DNA of 64,000 nucleotides from Anaeromyces robustus (GCA_002104895.1 MCFG01000160.1:1-64000); one strand, 5' to 3'. Shown: positions 32,421-45,033, counted from the stretch's first letter. The notes: generated by a model from the letters alone, not told the origin. A program made the numbers and translations.

Positions 32421-33521
32421 TTAAGCAAGACGAGCACAACCAGTAATATCAACTAATTCTTGTGGACATTGAACTTCTTCAAATTCCATAGCTGGATTAT
32501 CAGCATCTTCAAACCAACCATATCTCCAATGACAACCTGGTTGAAGAACTTCTGGTAAGAGGGAACATTGACTTTCTGAGGTAAGACCACCATATTTATT
32601 ACCCCATTTAGAAGCATCAACACCAAATTGTGGGGAACAACCATCAAAAAGACCAAGACCACCACCTGGCATTTGAATATCAAAATGATTATTACCAAGA
32701 TCACCACCAGTATTAGTAACTTGAACAATCATTTGTTTACCAGCAATTGAAGTGGATGTGAAAGTAAGTTTGAAACAAGCACAACACCAATGTTCTTCAT
32801 CACTACCTGAAATATTGGCTGCAGCAAAACCATAAGATAATTTATCATTAATTGCCCATGGTTGTTGATCATTACACATGAAGGCTTCACCACCTCCACA
32901 ACCACTAGTAGCATATACTACTGGTTCAATACTACCATCTTTTCTACAAGAATAAACTTCATGAGTGACTTTAGCCTTATAATTCCAGGCACAAGATGGT
33001 TTACAACAATCCCAATAACGAGTGGTTTGACCTACTCTTTTTTCTGTTTCAGTAATTGGACTTGTAGCAAGATTATTTGTTGGGTTAAATGGATCATTAG
33101 TATTACTTGGGGTTTTACCTGTATTTCCAGTATTACCGGTATTACCAGTATTACCAGTATTACCAGTATTTCCTGGATTATTATTATTATTATTTGATTT
33201 ACATGATTCTGGAATTCCACACCATTGATTGTTTTCAACACCCCAATCACCACTTCCATCAGTATAAATTGTATTACATCCTTTACAACAATCATATCCT
33301 AATCCTTTAGACCAACAGGTAGCATTGCTTGTATTACCTGATTTACATGAAGATGGAATACCACACCATTGATTATTTTCAACACCCCAATCTCCACTTC
33401 CATCAGTTTCAATTACAGTACATCCTTTACAACATTCATATCCTAATGCATTTGACCAGCAACTAGCTGCATTAGTTGCTCCAATTAAAGATACAATAGA
33501 TAATAATAATTTGCAATTCAT
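32421..33521 (-). CDS. GH45 endoglucanase with two N-terminal fungal dockerins (copy 2)
   Basis: A 366-residue paralogue of the GH45 gene at 28450. Signal peptide about 1-18, dockerins at about 20-60 and 68-108, then a linker with a run of Asn, five or six NTG triplets (about 117-135) and a conserved '[19 protein letters not shown]' segment. The GH45 domain starts at about 164; catalytic Asp pair Asp171 and Asp281. Counted by eye, the catalytic domain differs from copy 1 at only three residues (E212, A222, E324 here versus Q, E, K), whereas dockerin 2 differs at about eight. Both are presumably cellulosomal. No intron; the start is supported by the signal peptide. Confidence 0.96.
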   Translation of the reverse strand: MNCKLLLSIVSLIGATNAASCWSNALGYECCKGCTVIETDGSGDWGVENNQWCGIPSSCKSGNTSNATCWSKGLGYDCCKGCNTIYTDGSGDWGVENNQWCGIPESCKSNNNNNNPGNTGNTGNTGNTGNTGNTGKTPSNTNDPFNPTNNLATSPITETEKRVGQTTRYWDCCKPSCAWNYKAKVTHEVYSCRKDGSIEPVVYATSGCGGGEAFMCNDQQPWAINDKLSYGFAAANISGSDEEHWCCACFKLTFTSTSIAGKQMIVQVTNTGGDLGNNHFDIQMPGGGLGLFDGCSPQFGVDASKWGNKYGGLTSESQCSLLPEVLQPGCHWRYGWFEDADNPAMEFEEVQCPQELVDITGCARLA

Positions 33522-33675
33522 TTTTGGATTTTAATAACAGATACAAAAATTATTAATTTGAAATTTTAATTTAAATTATTTTTACGAATTTACAAAATTG
33601 TTACAAATAATCAATATTTTAGATACTTTAATTATTCTTTTAATTTAAATTTTTTTTTTTTTTTTACTTATAAAA

Positions 33676-33693
33676 TTATAACTATCAAAGTTA
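33676..33693 (-). promoter_or_regulatory. Shared upstream motif of the GH45 pair, copy 2
   Basis: Exact repeat of the 18-mer found upstream of copy 1, here 155 bp before the ATG. Confidence 0.4.
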
Positions 33694-33845
33694 AATATAA
33701 ATAAATCTAATTTTATATTACAAAAAATTTAAAAAAAAATTGAAAAACAAATTTAAAATTCCTTTTTTTTTTAAAAAAAAAAAAATATTTTATCTAAAAT
33801 AAATAAAAATAACTTTTTTTTTTTCTTTACTTATGTTTGGTTCAT

Positions 33846-34097
<252 letters not shown>

Positions 34098-35226
34098 TGT
34101 TACTATTTAATATTTCATCCTTAATTGCAAATATATTATTGTTTCATTTAATTATATTTAAATTATTATATTATATTTAATTACAGTATATAATTACCAT
34201 ATATAATTAGTATAATTGTTTTTATATAATATTTTTCAAATGTTATGAATAATGTTTTGAATCGTATAAAAATAATACTATTTAAGGTTTAAAATATTAA
34301 TTTCATTTAATATTGTTTCTTATACTTGTTTGATTTTATATGTTTGATTTTATATGCAAATTTTAATAATATGAACTTTAATTAATAATATTAAAATTTA
34401 AATTATATTAAATATTATTAAATTACTATATATAGCACTAAATAATTTAATTTAATTTTTTATTGCCTGATGTTATAATATGTTATTATATGTTATAAAT
34501 GAAACTATATAGAAATATTTAATATATTTTAATAGGTATTATATATATTATATATATTAAATAATAAATATTATATATTAAATAAGAGCGGTGTATAGGT
34601 TAAAACTTTTTAAATACTATCAATTTTATTATTGATATATATATTTATATTATATAAATAGATTACTAATATAATAAATAAATTAAACATGATATTTATA
34701 AATAAAATAAAATAAAAAATATTATACACACACATAAAAATAAAATGATAAAAATTAAATATTAAAAAAATTTGCATATAAAAAAAGTTTATTTATTAAA
34801 AAAAAATATATTTTATTTTATAATTTTTATATTTAATATTTTAATATTCCGTTAAAAAAAATAAAAAAAATTTTTTTTATATGTTTTTTTTTGGGTTTCA
34901 CAAAAAATGAAAAAAAAAAAAAAATTTTATTTAATATAAATTGAAAACTAATTAAAAAACTAAAATTTAAAAAGAATATATGAATTAACTTTTATTTTAT
35001 ATTATTTTATTTTATTTAATTTATTTAAGTATTTCTTTTTATTTTTTTAATAATTCTTCTTTGTAATTTTAAAATGAATGACTAATTTTTAATTTCACTT
35101 AAATTAAAATTTCTTCAATATTACATTTTTTAAAAAAAAAATTTTAGTAAAAATTTAAAAATTGCTTTTATATTTAATATATATTTATACTTTTCTATTT
35201 TTAGAAAAATAATTTTTAAGTAAATA

Positions 35227-36900
35227 TTATATATTTACTCTTTGTTCTTCTTCATCACTTTCTTCATTAGAATCATAATCTGTTGTAGTTGTTTGTTCTT
35301 CTTCATCACTTTCTTCATCAGAAGCATAATCTGTTGTAGTTGTTTGTTCTTCTTCATCACTTTCTTCATCAGTATCATAATCTGTTGTAGTTGTTTCTTC
35401 TTCTTCATTCTCTTCAATATTTGTTGTGATTAAAGAAATTTTATTTCTTCCCAAAAAAATACAAAATTTATATTTATAATATGATTTCTTAATTTCTTTT
35501 ATTTTTTCATTATCAAGTTGTTTCCTTTTACAAGAATATAATAACTGTGTTATTAATTCTACTATTAATTCATTATTTTTATAATTATTTTCAATTTTAT
35601 ATCTTTTTGGAACATCCAATAATAAATTACCATCAATATATATTTTTTCTAAACTAGAAATATTCCAATTAATACCAGATAATGTTTCAAATTTATTATT
35701 TTGTAAATATAATTTTTTCAAGTTTTCTAACTTCCCTATGAAATGAGGAAGATGAATTATTTGATTATTATTTATTTTCAATAATTCCAATTGTTTCATA
35801 TTAATAATATCAAAAGGTAAGATGGATAAATTTTTATGCTCTAAATTTAATTTTTTTATTTGTTCTAAATCTATATATGTATCTTCTAAAAATCTTTTTA
35901 CCGAAAATTTATCATCAAGTTTTATTACCATTAAATTTTTTAATGATTCTATTTCTTCAGGAATATTTTTTAATTCATTGCCATTAAGATATAATCTTTC
36001 TAAATTTTCTAAACAAGTTATTTCTTTTGGAATTTCTTCTATTTTATTATAACTTATATCTAAGGATTTTAAATATTTTAAATTTCCTATTTCTTTAGAA
36101 ATAGATTTTAATAAATTTTCTTTTAAAGATAATACTTCTAATTTTTTTAAACAATATATTTCTTCTGGTATACTTTTTAATGAATTTTGACTAATATCCA
36201 ATAATTTCAAATTCATTAAATTTCCTATTTCTTTAGGAATAATTTCTATGGCGTTTACTTTAAGTGAAAGTATTTCCAAGTTTTCCAAATAACATATTTC
36301 TTTTGGAAATTTTTTTATTTTATTATAAGAAATTTCCAACCAATTTAAATTTTTTAAATTATATATTTCAATAGGAATATTTTTTAATTCTTTTTGAATA
36401 TAATATATTGAATCCAATTCTTTTAAAATATTTGAATTTTTTAAATCCTTAATTATATAAGAAATATTATTATTATTTGGACTTTTATAATAGTCAATAT
36501 CATTAATTTCTATATTATGATCTAATTCTCTAAAATTTATATATTTGAAATTATTTATTGAATTATTCCCATTTATATTAGAATGAGAAAATAAAGTTAT
36601 ACTATCCCTGTTTATAATTCCCATATAAAAAACACTTCCAATTTCAAATCTAATTTTATTTTCAAAAACATTATAATATCCATATGATTTACGTTTAAAT
36701 CTTGAAAACCAATCTCCATTTGGAAAAAAATCATTTAAATAATATTTATCTTTTGTTTCATCACTACCAATAGAAACACTTATAACTGAATGATCTTTTT
36801 CATAAAATCTTAATATATAATTACATGAATTTCCTATATTTTCCTGTTTCTGATTTCTATCAAAAAAGTAATAATATCCATCATATTTTAATGAATTCAT
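35227..36900 (-). CDS. Leucine-rich-repeat protein with bacterial-type N-terminal domain (copy 1)
   Basis: A 557-residue protein, no signal peptide. Residues about 5-125 form a beta-rich domain (YILRFYEKDHSVISVSI..., GYYNVFENKIRFEI, ...SHSNINGNN...KYINF). This resembles an unnamed lipocalin-like domain I associate with bacteria. Residues about 165-430 are about ten LRRs of about 23 residues ('LKNIPIEIYNLKNLNWLEIS'). A helical, basic segment (about 440-495) follows. The C-terminus has three acidic 17-residue repeats 'TTTTDYDTDEESDEEEQ'. Compared with copy 2 it lacks one LRR and ends early ('QRVNI') through a 36-bp deletion plus a shift near the stop. Likely an intracellular protein-interaction scaffold; function unknown. 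Confidence 0.88.
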   Translation of the reverse strand: MNSLKYDGYYYFFDRNQKQENIGNSCNYILRFYEKDHSVISVSIGSDETKDKYYLNDFFPNGDWFSRFKRKSYGYYNVFENKIRFEIGSVFYMGIINRDSITLFSHSNINGNNSINNFKYINFRELDHNIEINDIDYYKSPNNNNISYIIKDLKNSNILKELDSIYYIQKELKNIPIEIYNLKNLNWLEISYNKIKKFPKEICYLENLEILSLKVNAIEIIPKEIGNLMNLKLLDISQNSLKSIPEEIYCLKKLEVLSLKENLLKSISKEIGNLKYLKSLDISYNKIEEIPKEITCLENLERLYLNGNELKNIPEEIESLKNLMVIKLDDKFSVKRFLEDTYIDLEQIKKLNLEHKNLSILPFDIINMKQLELLKINNNQIIHLPHFIGKLENLKKLYLQNNKFETLSGINWNISSLEKIYIDGNLLLDVPKRYKIENNYKNNELIVELITQLLYSCKRKQLDNEKIKEIKKSYYKYKFCIFLGRNKISLITTNIEENEEEETTTTDYDTDEESDEEEQTTTTDYASDEESDEEEQTTTTDYDSNEESDEEEQRVNI

Positions 36901-36954
36901 ATATAATATATTAATAATTATTAATTAAAATTAAAAAGTGCTTGAATTATTTTA

Positions 36955-37062
36955 TTTAATTTTATTTTATTTTATTTTATTTTATTTTATTTTATTTTAT
37001 TTTATTTTTATTTTATTTTATTTTATTTTATTTTATTTTTATTTTTATTTTTATTTTATTTA
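36955..37062. repeat. (TTTTA)n pentanucleotide array
   Basis: About 100 bases of TTTTA/TTTTTA units upstream of LRR copy 1. The matching place in unit 2 (about 41400-41465) has a shorter, different TTTTTA array. Confidence 0.85.
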
Positions 37063-37553
37063 AAAGATAATTAAAAAAAAAATTATTAGAAATAAGGATT
37101 AATAATTAAAAAAAATTTATCATATCAAATACATAATATCATTATAGATACTTATTTAATTAATCAAAAAAAATGTTAATGAAAATAAAAATATCATCAA
37201 AAACAATAATAATAAGAATAAGAATAATAAGAATAATTATAATAAAAGAAACATTGTTTTTAATTAAAATCTTATTATGATGTATTACATTTTTAATAGT
37301 AATAACAATTTTTTTCTTTTTAATAATGATATAATTAATTATAGAAACATCCATATTTAAAAGAATTGTTTATCTTATTATTATTAAAATAAATATTACA
37401 AAAAATCAAACATTTCAGAAATTTTTAATGGTATAATATAACCAAGGTTATTTCAACTTTTTTCAGTAATCTTTTAAATATAAAATAAAATAAAAATATT
37501 CTTATTTTAAATAAATTATATTTATTTTAAAAAAAAAACTATTCCAAGTCTAT

Positions 37554-37585
<32 letters not shown>

Positions 37586-37906
37586 TCTTTAATCACTTTA
37601 ATAATTCAGATATCATTATTTATTGTAAACTCAAATCATATATAGTAAAATTATTTTTTTTTTCAAATATTAGAAAATAATGTAAATATGAATTAATCAT
37701 ATTTCCATTACTATAAAGGAAAGATTTAAAGAATCACTTTTTCATTTAAAAAAGTATTTTTTTTTTTTTATTTTTTTTTTTTATTTTGTACCTATTTTTA
37801 CAAATTATTAAATAGATTTCCTGTTTAAAGCGTCTAATATTATATTATAAATAAAAGAAATATAACAATATCTGATATATTATTTTCAAGAATAGTTTTT
37901 TTTATC

Positions 37907-38008
37907 ATGAAAATCCTTAAAAAAAATATTATAGAACATGAAGATAATCATGATGAATTATCAAAAGAGAATAATTTTTTTTTTTTATTTTACAATAAAT
38001 ACCTTTGA
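37907..38008 (+). CDS. 33-codon ORF retained in both duplication units, copy 1
   Basis: ATG 37907 to TGA 38006-38008 encodes MKILKKNIIEHEDNHDELSK plus ENN and a Phe-rich end. The identical frame is at 42318-42419. Identity is expected from a recent duplication, so coding status is uncertain; 'EHEDNHDELSKENN' is more protein-like than its surroundings. Confidence 0.2.
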   Translation: MKILKKNIIEHEDNHDELSKENNFFFLFYNKYL

Positions 38009-39418
38009 GTATTTATATATAACTTTTTCTTCAATACATTAATAGAACATTAATATTTATTATAAAAAATTTTAATATGAAAAGTCAATTAATAATATAT
38101 TTTTTATTTTCAAACATATCAGTTTCAATTATCTTTTAAAATTTTTATATCATTCAATTCAAAACTTTCTTTTCCATAAAAATTAAGTTTAAGTAGAAAA
38201 AAACTTTAAAACTGTGTTAAGTTCATATATAAAAATCGATCAATCAAAAATTTAATTTTTATGTACTGATTTAATAATTAAAGGGTACCATATGAAATAT
38301 GCTCAACATTAATAAAGTTATAAAAATAATAATCAATATAAATTGTAAAATTTTTTTTTTTTTAGATTTTGATTTTGATTTTTTATTTTGTTTAATATAT
38401 TATTATTATAATTAGTTAAACATTAAAACTTATGTAATATTTGACTTTATGAATTTTTAGAAAATTTTTTTGAAAAAAAATTACTAAAACTTAAATTATT
38501 TATTTATTTAAAATTAAATTATAGTAAAAAAATAAAAAATATAAATAAAAAATATTATTAGTGTTTATTAAAATATAATTATTATATCATGTCATAAAAA
38601 TATTCTTTCAAATGTAACATACTTAACAAAATATATATATATATTATTTATATGGTTTAGTATCTCCATACACAAGATTCACAAGATTTCTTAATATTAA
38701 CAAATATTTAACAACTTGGAAATTATATTAGTAAAACAATATATAATAATATTTTATTTTATTCTTCTTTTTTTTTTTTTTACACATCGTTTTTCATTCT
38801 TTTCTTCTTTTTTTTTACTTATCGTTTTTCATTCCTTTCTTCTTAATTTAATATTTGGGTAAAACATAAGTTAACTATCAATTTTTATTATTTATATATA
38901 TATTTATATTATATAAATAGATTAATAATAAATAAATTAAACATGATATTTATAAATAAAATAAAATAAAATTATTATATACACATAAAAATAAAAAAAG
39001 ATAAAAATTAAATATTAAAAATTTGCATATAAAAAAAGTTTTTTTATTAAAAAAAATATATTTTATTTTATAATTTTTATATTTGATATTTTAATATTCC
39101 GTTAAAAAAAAAAAAAATTTTTTTTTATATGTTTTTTTTTGGGTTTCACAAAAAATGAAAAAAAAATATATTTTTTTATTTAATATAAATTGAAAACTAA
39201 TTAAAAAACTAAAATTTAAAAAGAATGTATGAATTAACTTTTATTATTTTATTTTATTTAAGTATTTCTTTTTATTTTATTAATAATTCTTCTTTATAAT
39301 TTAAAATGAATGACTAATTTTTAATTTCACTTAAATTAAAATTTCTTCAATATTACATTTTTTTAAAAATAAAAATTTTAGTAAAAATTTAAAAATTGCT
39401 TTTATATTTAATATATAT

Positions 39419-41224
39419 TTATACTTTTCTTTTTTTAGTAAATAATATATTTACTCTTTCTACATTTGCCTCATCAAAATCTGCTGTAGTTATTTGTTCT
39501 TCTTCATCACTTTCTTCATTAGAATCATAATCTGTTGTAGTTGTTTGTTCTTCTTCATCACTTTCTTCATCAGTGTCATAATCTGTTGTAGTTCTTTGTT
39601 CTTCTTCATCACTTTCTTCATCAGTATCATAATCTGTTGTAGTTGTTTCTTCTTCTTCATTCTCTTCATCAATATTTGTTGTGATTAAAGAAATTTTATT
39701 TCTTCCCAAAAAAATACAAAATTTATATTTATAATATGATTTCTTAATTTCTTTTATTTTTTCATTATCAAGTTGTTTCCTTTTACAAGAATATAATAAC
39801 TGTGTTATTAATTCTACTATTAATTCATTATTTTTATAATTATTTTCAATTTTATATCTTTTTGGAACATCCAATAATAAATTACCATCAATATATATTT
39901 TTTCTAAACTAGAAATATTCCAATTAATACCAGATAATGTTTCTAATTTATTATTTTGTAAATATAATTTTTTCAAGTTTTCTAACTTCCCTATGAAATG
40001 AGGAAGATGAATTATTTGATTATTATTTATTTTCAATAATTCCAATTGTTTCATATTAATAATATCAAAAGGTAAGATGGATAAATTTTTATGCTCTAAA
40101 TTTAATTTTTTTATTTGTTCTAAATCTATATATGTATCTTCTAAAAATCTTTTTACCGAAAATTTATCATCAAGTTTTATTACCATTAAATTTTTTAATG
40201 ATTCTATTTCTTCAGGAATATTTTTTAATTCATTGCCATTAAGATATAATCTTTCTAAATTTTCTAAACAAGTAATTTCTTTTGGAATTTCTTCTATTTC
40301 ATTACAACTTATGTCTAATGATTTTAAATATTTTAAATTTCCTATTTCTTTTGGAATTTCTTCTATTTTATTATAACTTATATCTAAGGATTTTAAATAT
40401 TTTAAATTTCCTATTTCTTTAGAAATAGATTTTAATAAATTTTCTTTTAAAGATAATACTTCTAATTTTTTTAAACAATATATTTCTTCTGGTATACTTT
40501 TTAATGAATTTTGACTAATATCCAATAATTTCAAATTCATTAAATTTCCTATTTCTTTAGGAATAATTTTTATTGCGTTTACTTTAAGAGAAAGTATTTC
40601 TAAGTTTTCCAAATAACATATTTCTTTTGGAAAATTTTTTATTTTATTATAAGAAATTTCCAACCAATTTAAATTTTTTAAATTATATATTTCAATAGGA
40701 ATATTTTTTAATTCTTTTTGAATATAATATATTGAATCCAATTCTTTTAAAATATTTGAATTTTGTAAATCCTTAATTATATAAGAAATATTATTATTAT
40801 TTGGACTTTTATAATAGTCAATATCATTAATTTCTATATTATGATCTAATTCTCTAAAATTTATATATTTGTAATTATTTATTAAATTATTCCCATTTAT
40901 ATTAGAATGAAAAAATAAAGTTATACTATCCCTGTTTATAATTCCCATATAAAAAACACCATCAATTTCAAATCTAATTTTATTTTCAAAAACATTATAA
41001 TATCCATATAATTTATGTCTAAATCTTGAAAACCAATCCCCATTTGGAAAAAAATCATTTAAATAATATTTATCTTTTGTTTTACTACTACTAATAGTAA
41101 CACTTATAACTGAATGATCTTTTTCATAAAATCTTAATATATAATTACATGAATTTCTTATATTTTCCTGTTTCTGATTTCTATCAAAAAAGTAATAATA
41201 TCCATCATATTTTAATGAATTCAT
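39419..41224 (-). CDS. Leucine-rich-repeat protein with bacterial-type N-terminal domain (copy 2)
   Basis: A 601-residue paralogue of the gene at 35227 with the same order: beta-rich N-domain (about 5-125), LRRs, basic helical segment, acidic tail. It contains one additional LRR ('NLKYLKSLDISCNEIEEIPK') made by duplication of a 69-bp unit (about 40300-40440). Its tail has three 'TDYDTDEESDEEEQ'-type repeats, then 'ITTADFDEANVERVNILFTK' and the basic end KKRKV. That resembles a monopartite nuclear localisation signal and is missing from copy 1. Most differences between the copies lie in the N-domain (e.g. SIGSDETK versus TISSSKTK). Start ATG is identical in context to copy 1. Confidence 0.88.
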   Translation of the reverse strand: MNSLKYDGYYYFFDRNQKQENIRNSCNYILRFYEKDHSVISVTISSSKTKDKYYLNDFFPNGDWFSRFRHKLYGYYNVFENKIRFEIDGVFYMGIINRDSITLFFHSNINGNNLINNYKYINFRELDHNIEINDIDYYKSPNNNNISYIIKDLQNSNILKELDSIYYIQKELKNIPIEIYNLKNLNWLEISYNKIKNFPKEICYLENLEILSLKVNAIKIIPKEIGNLMNLKLLDISQNSLKSIPEEIYCLKKLEVLSLKENLLKSISKEIGNLKYLKSLDISYNKIEEIPKEIGNLKYLKSLDISCNEIEEIPKEITCLENLERLYLNGNELKNIPEEIESLKNLMVIKLDDKFSVKRFLEDTYIDLEQIKKLNLEHKNLSILPFDIINMKQLELLKINNNQIIHLPHFIGKLENLKKLYLQNNKLETLSGINWNISSLEKIYIDGNLLLDVPKRYKIENNYKNNELIVELITQLLYSCKRKQLDNEKIKEIKKSYYKYKFCIFLGRNKISLITTNIDEENEEEETTTTDYDTDEESDEEEQRTTTDYDTDEESDEEEQTTTTDYDSNEESDEEEQITTADFDEANVERVNILFTKKRKV

Positions 41225-41435
41225 ATATAATATATTAATAATTATTTATTTTAATTTAAAAAAAAAAAAGTATATATATATATATATATATACACTTATT
41301 TAATAATAATTTATAAATTATTTTTATGATAAAAAGGTATATTTTAATTTAATTAATTGTTTTAAAAATATTTTCAAAAGTATATGAAATATTTTGTTTT
41401 ATTTTATTTAATTTTTATTTTTATTTTTATTTTAA

Positions 41436-41466
<31 letters not shown>

Positions 41467-42317
41467 TAAAAGATAATTCAAAAAAAAAATTATTAGAAAT
41501 AAGGATTAATAATTAAAAAAAATTTATCATACCAAAATATCATAATATCATAATAGATACTTATTTAATTAATCAAAAAAAAAAAAAAAAAATTAATGAA
41601 AATAAGAATATCATCAAAAATAATAATAAGAATAATAAGAATAATTATAATAAAAGAAACATTTTTTTTAATTAAAATCTTATTATGATGTATTACATTT
41701 TTAATAATAATAATAATTTTTTTTCTTTTTAATAATGATATAATTAATTATAGAAACATCCATATTTAAAAAAATAGCTTATCTTATTATTTATATTAAA
41801 TATAACAAAAAATTAAATATAAATTTTTAATGGTATAATATAACCAAGGTTATTTCAACTTTTTTCAATAATCTTTTAAATATAATAAAAAATAAAAATA
41901 TTCTGATTTTAAATAAATTATAGAAATATTCATTTTATAAAAAATTATTCCAAGTCTATTTTATATATATATATATATATATATATTTCTTTAATCACTT
42001 TAATAATTCAGATATCATAATTTTTTATAAACTCGAATCATTTATTAGTAAAGTTATTTTTTTTAAATTTTAGAAAATAATGTAAATATGAATTAATCAT
42101 TTTTCCATTACTATAAAGGAAAGATGAAGAATCGCTTTTTCATTTAGAAAAGTATTTTTTTTTTTTTATTTTTTTTTTTTATTTTTTTTTTATTTTGTAC
42201 TTATTTTTACAAATTATTAAATAGATTTTCTGCTTAAAGAGTCAAGTATTATATTATAAATAAAAAAAAATATAACAATATCTGATATATTATTTTCAAG
42301 AATAGTTTTTTTTTATC

Positions 42318-42419
42318 ATGAAAATCCTTAAAAAAAATATTATAGAACATGAAGATAATCATGATGAATTATCAAAAGAGAATAATTTTTTTTTTTTATT
42401 TTACAATAAATACCTTTGA
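42318..42419 (+). CDS. 33-codon ORF retained in both duplication units, copy 2
   Basis: Same sequence and length as at 37907-38008, including the 12-T run. Low confidence as a gene. Confidence 0.2.
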   Translation: MKILKKNIIEHEDNHDELSKENNFFFLFYNKYL

Positions 42420-43496
42420 GTATTTATATATAACTTTTTCTTCAATACATTAATAGAACATTAATATTTATTATAAAAAATTTTAATATGAAAAGTCAAA
42501 TTAATAATATATTTTTATTTTCAAACATATCAGTTTCAATTATCTTTTAAAATTTTTATATCATTCAATTCAAAACTTTCTTTTCCATAAAAATTAAGTT
42601 TAAGTAGAAAAAAACTTTAAAACTGTGTTAAGTTCATATATAAAAATAGGTTAATCAAAAATTTAATTTTAATGTATTGATTTAATAATTAAGTGTAATA
42701 TGAAATATACTCAGCATTAATATAAATAATAATCAATATAAATTTAAAAATATTTTTGTACAGATTTTGATTTTGATTTTTTATTTTGTTTAATTAATTA
42801 TTATTATTATTATAATTAGTAAAACATTAAATCTTTGTAAATTTGAAAATTATTTAAATAGTTTATCTTCTTTTATATCAGTAATTTATTAACTGTCTCT
42901 TTATACTCTATCCACACAATTATTATTTTATAACAAATAAATTCTTTAAATTCAATCAATGGTTTAATTTTCAATTTACAAAAAAAAAAAAAATATATAT
43001 ATATATATATACATTTTTCTTTATTTTCCTATTATTATTTTCAATACCCCATTTAACAAAACTTATTTTAATTTGAAAATTTCATATATTAGATTAAATA
43101 TATATATTAATATTTAAAAAAAAAAAAAAAAAGAAATATTAATATTTTCCAAGTTATCAATAATTTTAATCTCATTATTTATTTCTATTAAATTTTCATT
43201 TTCATTCAAAAAAAAAAAAATTTTTTTTTAAAGAAAATATTTATCATTATTATAAATTTTATTATTTTTATAATTAATAAAATATTTATAAATAATTATT
43301 TATTCTAAATAATTATTTATTCTATATAATTATCATCAAATCAACTAAGAATATTTATTTTTTCAAAAAAGATTTTTCCTATCTCAAAATGTTATTATTG
43401 AAACTTCTAGCTTTAATTAACTTTTTAAATAATTATTGATATCAATTTTTTTTCTAATAATTTTCTTCTTGATTCATCATATCTTTTATTAGCTAT

Positions 43497-43732
43497 GACC
43501 TTTCTAACTACAATCCTATCAGTAGTATAGTACTAATTAATGTTAATTAAAAAAATTTAAACCTAACATCATACAATAAAGTAGTTTTTTTTTTTTTTTT
43601 TTTCATTACTTTAACGACCTTTCTAAGTACAATCTTATCAGTAGTATAGTATTAATTAATTAAAAAAATTTAAACCTAATATCATACAATAAAGTAATTT
43701 TTTTTTTTTTTCAATACTTTAACAACTAAGCT
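43497..43732. repeat. 119-bp tandem duplication
   Basis: Two units start with 'GACCTTTCTAACTACAATC' at 43497 and 'GACCTTTCTAAGTACAATC' at 43616. Both contain 'ATCAGTAGTATAGTA' and 'ATCATACAATAAAGTA', then a poly-T tract and 'ACTTTAAC'. Noncoding. Confidence 0.8.
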
Positions 43733-43781
43733 TGATAAAACTTAAATCTAATAATTACATCTATTTAAAGTATATAATTCT

Positions 43782-44005
<224 letters not shown>

Positions 44006-44638
44006 TATTATATTTATAATTTATTAATATTATATAAATTTTTAACTTTTAACTTTAACATATATTTATATTATTGTGTATGTGTAACATTTAATTTAAA
44101 AAATTAATTATAAAATAATTAAAAAAATTTAAAAAATAAAATAATTAATTATGGAATGAATAATTAAATAAAAAAATTTTAAAAAAAAAAAATGAAACAT
44201 TAATAATTTTTAATTAATACAAAAATAAATATATTAAAAAAAAGAAAAAAAAAAAAAAAGAAAAAAAAAGGATTTTTTTTTCATTGGTAAATCTTTAAAA
44301 TTTTTAAATTAAAAAAAAAAAGTTATTATAGATATCTAATAAATGAATGTATATATTTTAAAATTTCATTATATTTTTCTCTTCGTATTTTTACTTATAA
44401 TATATAAATGAATATTATATAAAATTCGTATCATACTATAATAATATACTAAAAAAAAAAAAAAAGCATTTACATAAATATATAAATATTCTGTTAAATA
44501 AATTCTCCTGTAATAAACATCTAGTTTATTATTATTAAATTTTTATTATTACTAATAATAATAAAATGGTTAAAAAGAGATCAGCCTTTAGTATTAATTT
44601 AAATACAACATATTTATGTATAAGTGTATAAAATTACA

Positions 44639-44752
44639 ATCATATAGATATTATTGAAATGATAATATTTTCTCTAAATAATGATATTTTTTACTATCAT
44701 ATAGATATTATTGAAATGATAATATTTTCTCTAAATAATGATATTTTTTACT
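44639..44752. repeat. Perfect 57-bp tandem duplication
   Basis: Units 44639-44695 and 44696-44752 are identical by eye (ATCATATAGATATTATTGAA ... GATATTTTTTACT). Identity without any substitution implies a very recent slippage or selection. Confidence 0.85.
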
Positions 44753-45033
44753 ATTTCTTAAATCAACTTCAACAATAATTTGTACTAAATTCATTTACAA
44801 AAACTTCAATATACATTAACTATAATTAAAACATAAAATAAAGAAGACGAAGAAGAAACTACTACTACTACTATAGTTATTTAATATTTATTGAAACATC
44901 ATCACTACTACTAAAGAAGAATTTAATTCCCATATTACCATCATGATGATTGATTATTGTGATTGTGAAAAAACAAAAAGAAAGAAAAAACAAATTTAAA
45001 ACTTAAATTGATATCAAGTATGAATTCATAACA

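Larger units (their letters stand above)
34610..38430. repeat. Tandem segmental duplication, unit 1 (LRR gene plus flanks)
   Basis: Colinear with 38870-42835, offset about 4.26 kb at the left and 4.39 kb at the right. Both noncoding flanks are duplicated with the gene, including the landmarks 'ATTAAACATGATATTTATAA', 'TTGGGTTTCACAAAAAATGA' and 'ATAGAACATGAAGATAATCA'. The good state of noncoding similarity indicates a recent event. Confidence 0.85.
38870..42835. repeat. Tandem segmental duplication, unit 2
   Basis: Second unit, carrying the longer LRR gene (39419-41224) and both flanks. Breakpoints are estimated from loss of visible similarity. Confidence 0.85.
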
